A DNA stretch of 44,393 nt, from positions 1 to 44,393 of the forward strand of contig JAGDMS010000040.1 in the NCBI GenBank assembly GCA_017860575.1, in the 5' to 3' direction. The stretch comes from Deltaproteobacteria bacterium (lineage in GTDB: Bacteria; Desulfobacterota; Binatia; HRBIN30). Below are positions 42,048-44,393 of the stretch, piece by piece. Under the pieces are notes generated by a model that saw nothing but the letters and a program-made list of their open reading frames with translations, searched no databases and was not told the origin of the DNA. The number at the start of each line of letters is the position of its first letter. Positions within the stretch are counted from its first letter, which is position 1. The position numbers and the translations under genes are program-made.

Positions 42048-44393
42048 ATGCCCGACACCATCCCTCCCTCACTCCGCACGGCCCCCTCGCCACCCGCGAC
42101 AACGGCGCCGTGGCGCTGGGTGCGCATGGCGCTACTCGTCGGCACGCTGGCGAGCGCCGGCGCGGGCCAGTACTGGCTGAGTGTCCACCCGCTGCCGCCG
42201 TGGTCGGCCGCGGCCTGGGGCGCGGCGGTCGTGTGCTTCGTGCTCGTGTACGTGCTCGGACGCGAGGCACGGGCCTTGCCGAAGCCGGGAGAGGGGGTAG
42301 GCACGCGTGAGATGGAGTGGGCCTGGCTAGCCGGTGTCCTCGCGATCGGCGTCTTCTTCACCGTCTTTCGCCTGCGCGAGTTCCCGCCGGGGCTGAATCA
42401 TGACGCCGCCTTCGAAGGGCTGTACGGCATCCGTATTCTGCACGGACTGCCCTACACCCCGTACACGCCGGAGGCCTGGGGCCGGGAAACCTTCACGTTC
42501 TACCTGCGCGCCCTCAGCATCTGGCTCCTCGGCCCTTCCCCGTTGGCGGTGACGCTGCCCTCGACGGTGGCCGGCGTGCTCATTCTGCCCTTCTTCTTTG
42601 CCTGGGCGCGTCAGATGTTCGGCGCCCGTTTCGCGCTGCTGGCGACCCTGTTTCTCGGCGTCTCGGGGTGGCACCTGGTGTTCAGCCGCACCGGCTGGCG
42701 CTCGGATTTCCAGCCGCTGTTCATGACCATGACCTGCTGCTTCTTCATGCGTGGCATGCTCAACGGACGGCCGCTCGATTTCGCCCTGAGCGGGATCGCC
42801 CTCGCCCTGTCGCTCAACACCTACAACGGCGCTCGGTTGTTCCCCTTGGTGTTCCCGCTCTGGCTCGCGGCCGTCGTCTGGGCGTCGTGGCACTGGCGCG
42901 GGTTTCTGCGCCAATACGGACGCGGCTTGCTGTCGATGGCCGCCGCCTTCGCCGTCGCCATCGCGCCGCTGGCGTGGTACGCGCTGCACAATTGGGACGT
43001 GTTCCAAGGCCGCGCCCACGCCTTGACGGGCGCGGCCACGCTGCCGCAGGCCCTGCAGGCCACCCTCCTCCTGTTCAATTACCGCGGCAACGGCGACGAT
43101 TTCTTCATCAACACGCCGGCGCTGGAATATCCCACCGCGATATTCCTCGTGTTCGGACTGCTCTGGAGTCTGGCGCGGTGGCGCGACGAACGCGTGCAGT
43201 TTCTCCTGCTCGGCCTCGTCATCAACGCCGTTCCCGGCCTGGTGAGCAAGCCGAACATGAACCGGGACATCGGGACGATGCCCTTCATCTATTTCTTCGT
43301 TGGCCTGGGCGCGCTGTTCTTCGCGGTGCAGGCACGGGCGCTGCTCCCCCGGATCGGCCGCACCCTCGCTACGGCGATCCTCATCCTCGCCGGCGGCGCC
43401 GCCATGCAGGCAACGTTTACGCAGTACCTCAGCCACGACCGGCGCGCGGTGTGGGGCTATTACCCCGAAACCACGGTCCTCGGGAATTATATCAAGACCT
43501 TGGTGCCGGAGTACGCCATCTGGGTCGGTGGCGCGAACTTCCCACGCGATTCCCTGACCTACCTCTCCTACACGGGCCAACCGGACCCGATGCAGCGAAA
43601 CTACACCTGGCTTGACGACGTAGCAGTGCTGCTGCGGACGCAGCCGGCACGGCCCCCAGGAAAAGGACTGGCGTTCGTTCTCGCAAACGAGGGACCGAGC
43701 CTCAGGGTGATCACGCAGCTACAACAGCGCTATCCAGAGCACCGCATGGTGGAAATCCGTTACCCGCAGGCGAACGGGAGGGTATTCGCGCAGGCGCTCC
43801 TGGTGCCTCCAGAGGCGGCTGTGGCCGCGGCAACCGCCGGCGCGACCGCAGTCGAGGCGGCGCCGGCGGCCGAGCCGGTGGAATCCCAACTGCCGCCGGC
43901 AGCACTGCGCCAGCCGCGTGGCGTCGCGGTGACCGGCGACGGCCATGTCCTCGTCTGTGACTTCGGCAATGATCGCATCCAGGAACTGGGGCGAGACCTA
44001 AGCCCGGTGCGCCAGTGGGGCGGGACGGGCAACGCCCCGGGACAGTTCAACCAGCCGGGGGCTGTGGCTGTCGGACCCGCCGGCCAGATCTTCGTTGCGG
44101 ACACGTGGAACCAACGGGTGCAGGTCTTCTCCCCGGAAGGCAAATTCCTTCGCACGTGGGCCACGAACGCGTACGGGCCGCGCGGCATCGCCGTGGACGC
44201 CCGCGGCAGCGTGTTCGTTGCCGACACCGGTGGCAACCGCGTCCTGCGTTTCTCGTCGACCGGGCAGCAGGAGAAGGAATGGGGTGGCAAGGGCACAGAT
44301 GCCGGACGGTTTGTCGAGCCGGTCGGCCTCACCGTGGACGCTAGCGGCCAGGTCTACGTGTGTGACAACGGCAACGGCCGCCTGCAGCGTTTC
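42048..44393 (+). CDS. GT39-like membrane glycosyltransferase + NHL propeller (3' end outside the window)
   Basis: The frame is open from the ATG at 42048 to the window edge, 782 codons, so the protein is incomplete. Residues 25-480 are polytopic with GT39/ArnT-like features: REFPPGLNHDAAFEGLYGIRIL (the acidic first loop), FSRTGWRSDFQP, GLVSKPNMNRDIGTMPF. A soluble segment follows (TWLDDVAVLLRTQP, VITQLQQRYPEHRM), then an Ala/Pro linker and an NHL propeller from about residue 620 (LRQPRGVAVTGDGHVLVCDF, IFVADTWNQRVQVFSPEG, GIAVDARGSVFVADTGGNR, VYVCDNGNGRLQRF). The NHL part is a close paralogue of the C-terminus of the upstream giant protein. The gap between the genes is 15 nt, so they are co-transcribed. 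Confidence 0.88.
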   Translation, partial: MPDTIPPSLRTAPSPPATTAPWRWVRMALLVGTLASAGAGQYWLSVHPLPPWSAAAWGAAVVCFVLVYVLGREARALPKPGEGVGTREMEWAWLAGVLAIGVFFTVFRLREFPPGLNHDAAFEGLYGIRILHGLPYTPYTPEAWGRETFTFYLRALSIWLLGPSPLAVTLPSTVAGVLILPFFFAWARQMFGARFALLATLFLGVSGWHLVFSRTGWRSDFQPLFMTMTCCFFMRGMLNGRPLDFALSGIALALSLNTYNGARLFPLVFPLWLAAVVWASWHWRGFLRQYGRGLLSMAAAFAVAIAPLAWYALHNWDVFQGRAHALTGAATLPQALQATLLLFNYRGNGDDFFINTPALEYPTAIFLVFGLLWSLARWRDERVQFLLLGLVINAVPGLVSKPNMNRDIGTMPFIYFFVGLGALFFAVQARALLPRIGRTLATAILILAGGAAMQATFTQYLSHDRRAVWGYYPETTVLGNYIKTLVPEYAIWVGGANFPRDSLTYLSYTGQPDPMQRNYTWLDDVAVLLRTQPARPPGKGLAFVLANEGPSLRVITQLQQRYPEHRMVEIRYPQANGRVFAQALLVPPEAAVAAATAGATAVEAAPAAEPVESQLPPAALRQPRGVAVTGDGHVLVCDFGNDRIQELGRDLSPVRQWGGTGNAPGQFNQPGAVAVGPAGQIFVADTWNQRVQVFSPEGKFLRTWATNAYGPRGIAVDARGSVFVADTGGNRVLRFSSTGQQEKEWGGKGTDAGRFVEPVGLTVDASGQVYVCDNGNGRLQRF

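Noticed and set aside
42327-43580. 417-codon minus-strand frame rich in Glu/Arg/Gly
   Set aside because: It is antisense to the GT39-like gene, which has coherent membrane helices; the minus frame is low-complexity.

Overview
The window is GC-rich, densely coding bacterial DNA from a free-living, diderm-type organism. It has an HtrA/DegP periplasmic protease, an MsbA-like ABC exporter, NagZ for peptidoglycan recycling, and secreted proteins with Pro/Thr-rich linkers and CxxDCNxDG dockerin-like motifs. The mix of dockerin-like repeat proteins, a DUF1285-type protein, a small FSFENIC-motif protein and DUF2298 glycosyltransferase-like proteins suggests a deltaproteobacteria-like lineage, for example the uncultured Binatota/Desulfobacterota_B. 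That placement is inference; no rRNA gene is present to test it. I recognised no tRNA, rRNA, CRISPR array, insertion sequence or prophage.

Layout. (1) 1-3761, minus: two secreted repeat proteins sharing a cohesin-like domain; the first runs off the left edge and its exported Pro/Thr tail is written in tandem DNA repeats. (2) 4105-6921, minus: a GAF / long coiled-coil / double pseudo-receiver protein, followed on its upstream side by a 610-bp gene-free block. (3) 7532-15763, minus: a co-directional housekeeping run transcribed from right to left: a METTL7-like methyltransferase, a small four-helix membrane protein, metH, an HtrA protease, glucokinase and class I fructose-bisphosphate aldolase. 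(4) 16056-17651, plus: an extremely acidic 51-residue protein, dtd, a DUF1285-like protein and trmL. (5) 17661-23152, minus: coaE, a small conserved protein, an HU-type protein, inositol-3-phosphate synthase translationally coupled to a histidine phosphatase, and a secreted subtilase. (6) 23239-25511, plus: a saccharopine-dehydrogenase-like reductase and nagZ, converging on mtnA (minus). (7) 26738-28674, plus: a radical SAM/SPASM protein behind a strong sigma70-type promoter, then an UPF0173 metal-dependent hydrolase that is broken by an internal deletion and frame change. (8) 28704-32943, minus: an exosortase (XrtH-like) with its partner membrane protein, an ABC exporter, and a secreted NlpC/P60-like protein that seems to have lost its cysteine. 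(9) 33112-44393, plus: a glycan/envelope cluster made of a DUF2298 membrane protein, a GT4 glycosyltransferase, a methyltransferase, a 1591-residue fusion (GT39-like + DUF2298 + NHL propeller) and a second GT39-like + NHL protein that runs off the right edge.

How it may work together. Regions 8 and 9 are the most unusual part. Exosortases are classically found beside exopolysaccharide genes, and here one sits head to head with a set of polytopic GT-C-like proteins assembled from the same three interchangeable modules, two of them capped by near-duplicate NHL propellers. This reads as a cell-surface glycan or glycoprotein assembly system whose exact chemistry I cannot name. The remaining genes are largely central metabolism and quality control: methionine cycle and salvage, glycolysis, CoA synthesis, tRNA proofreading and modification, and cell-wall recycling.
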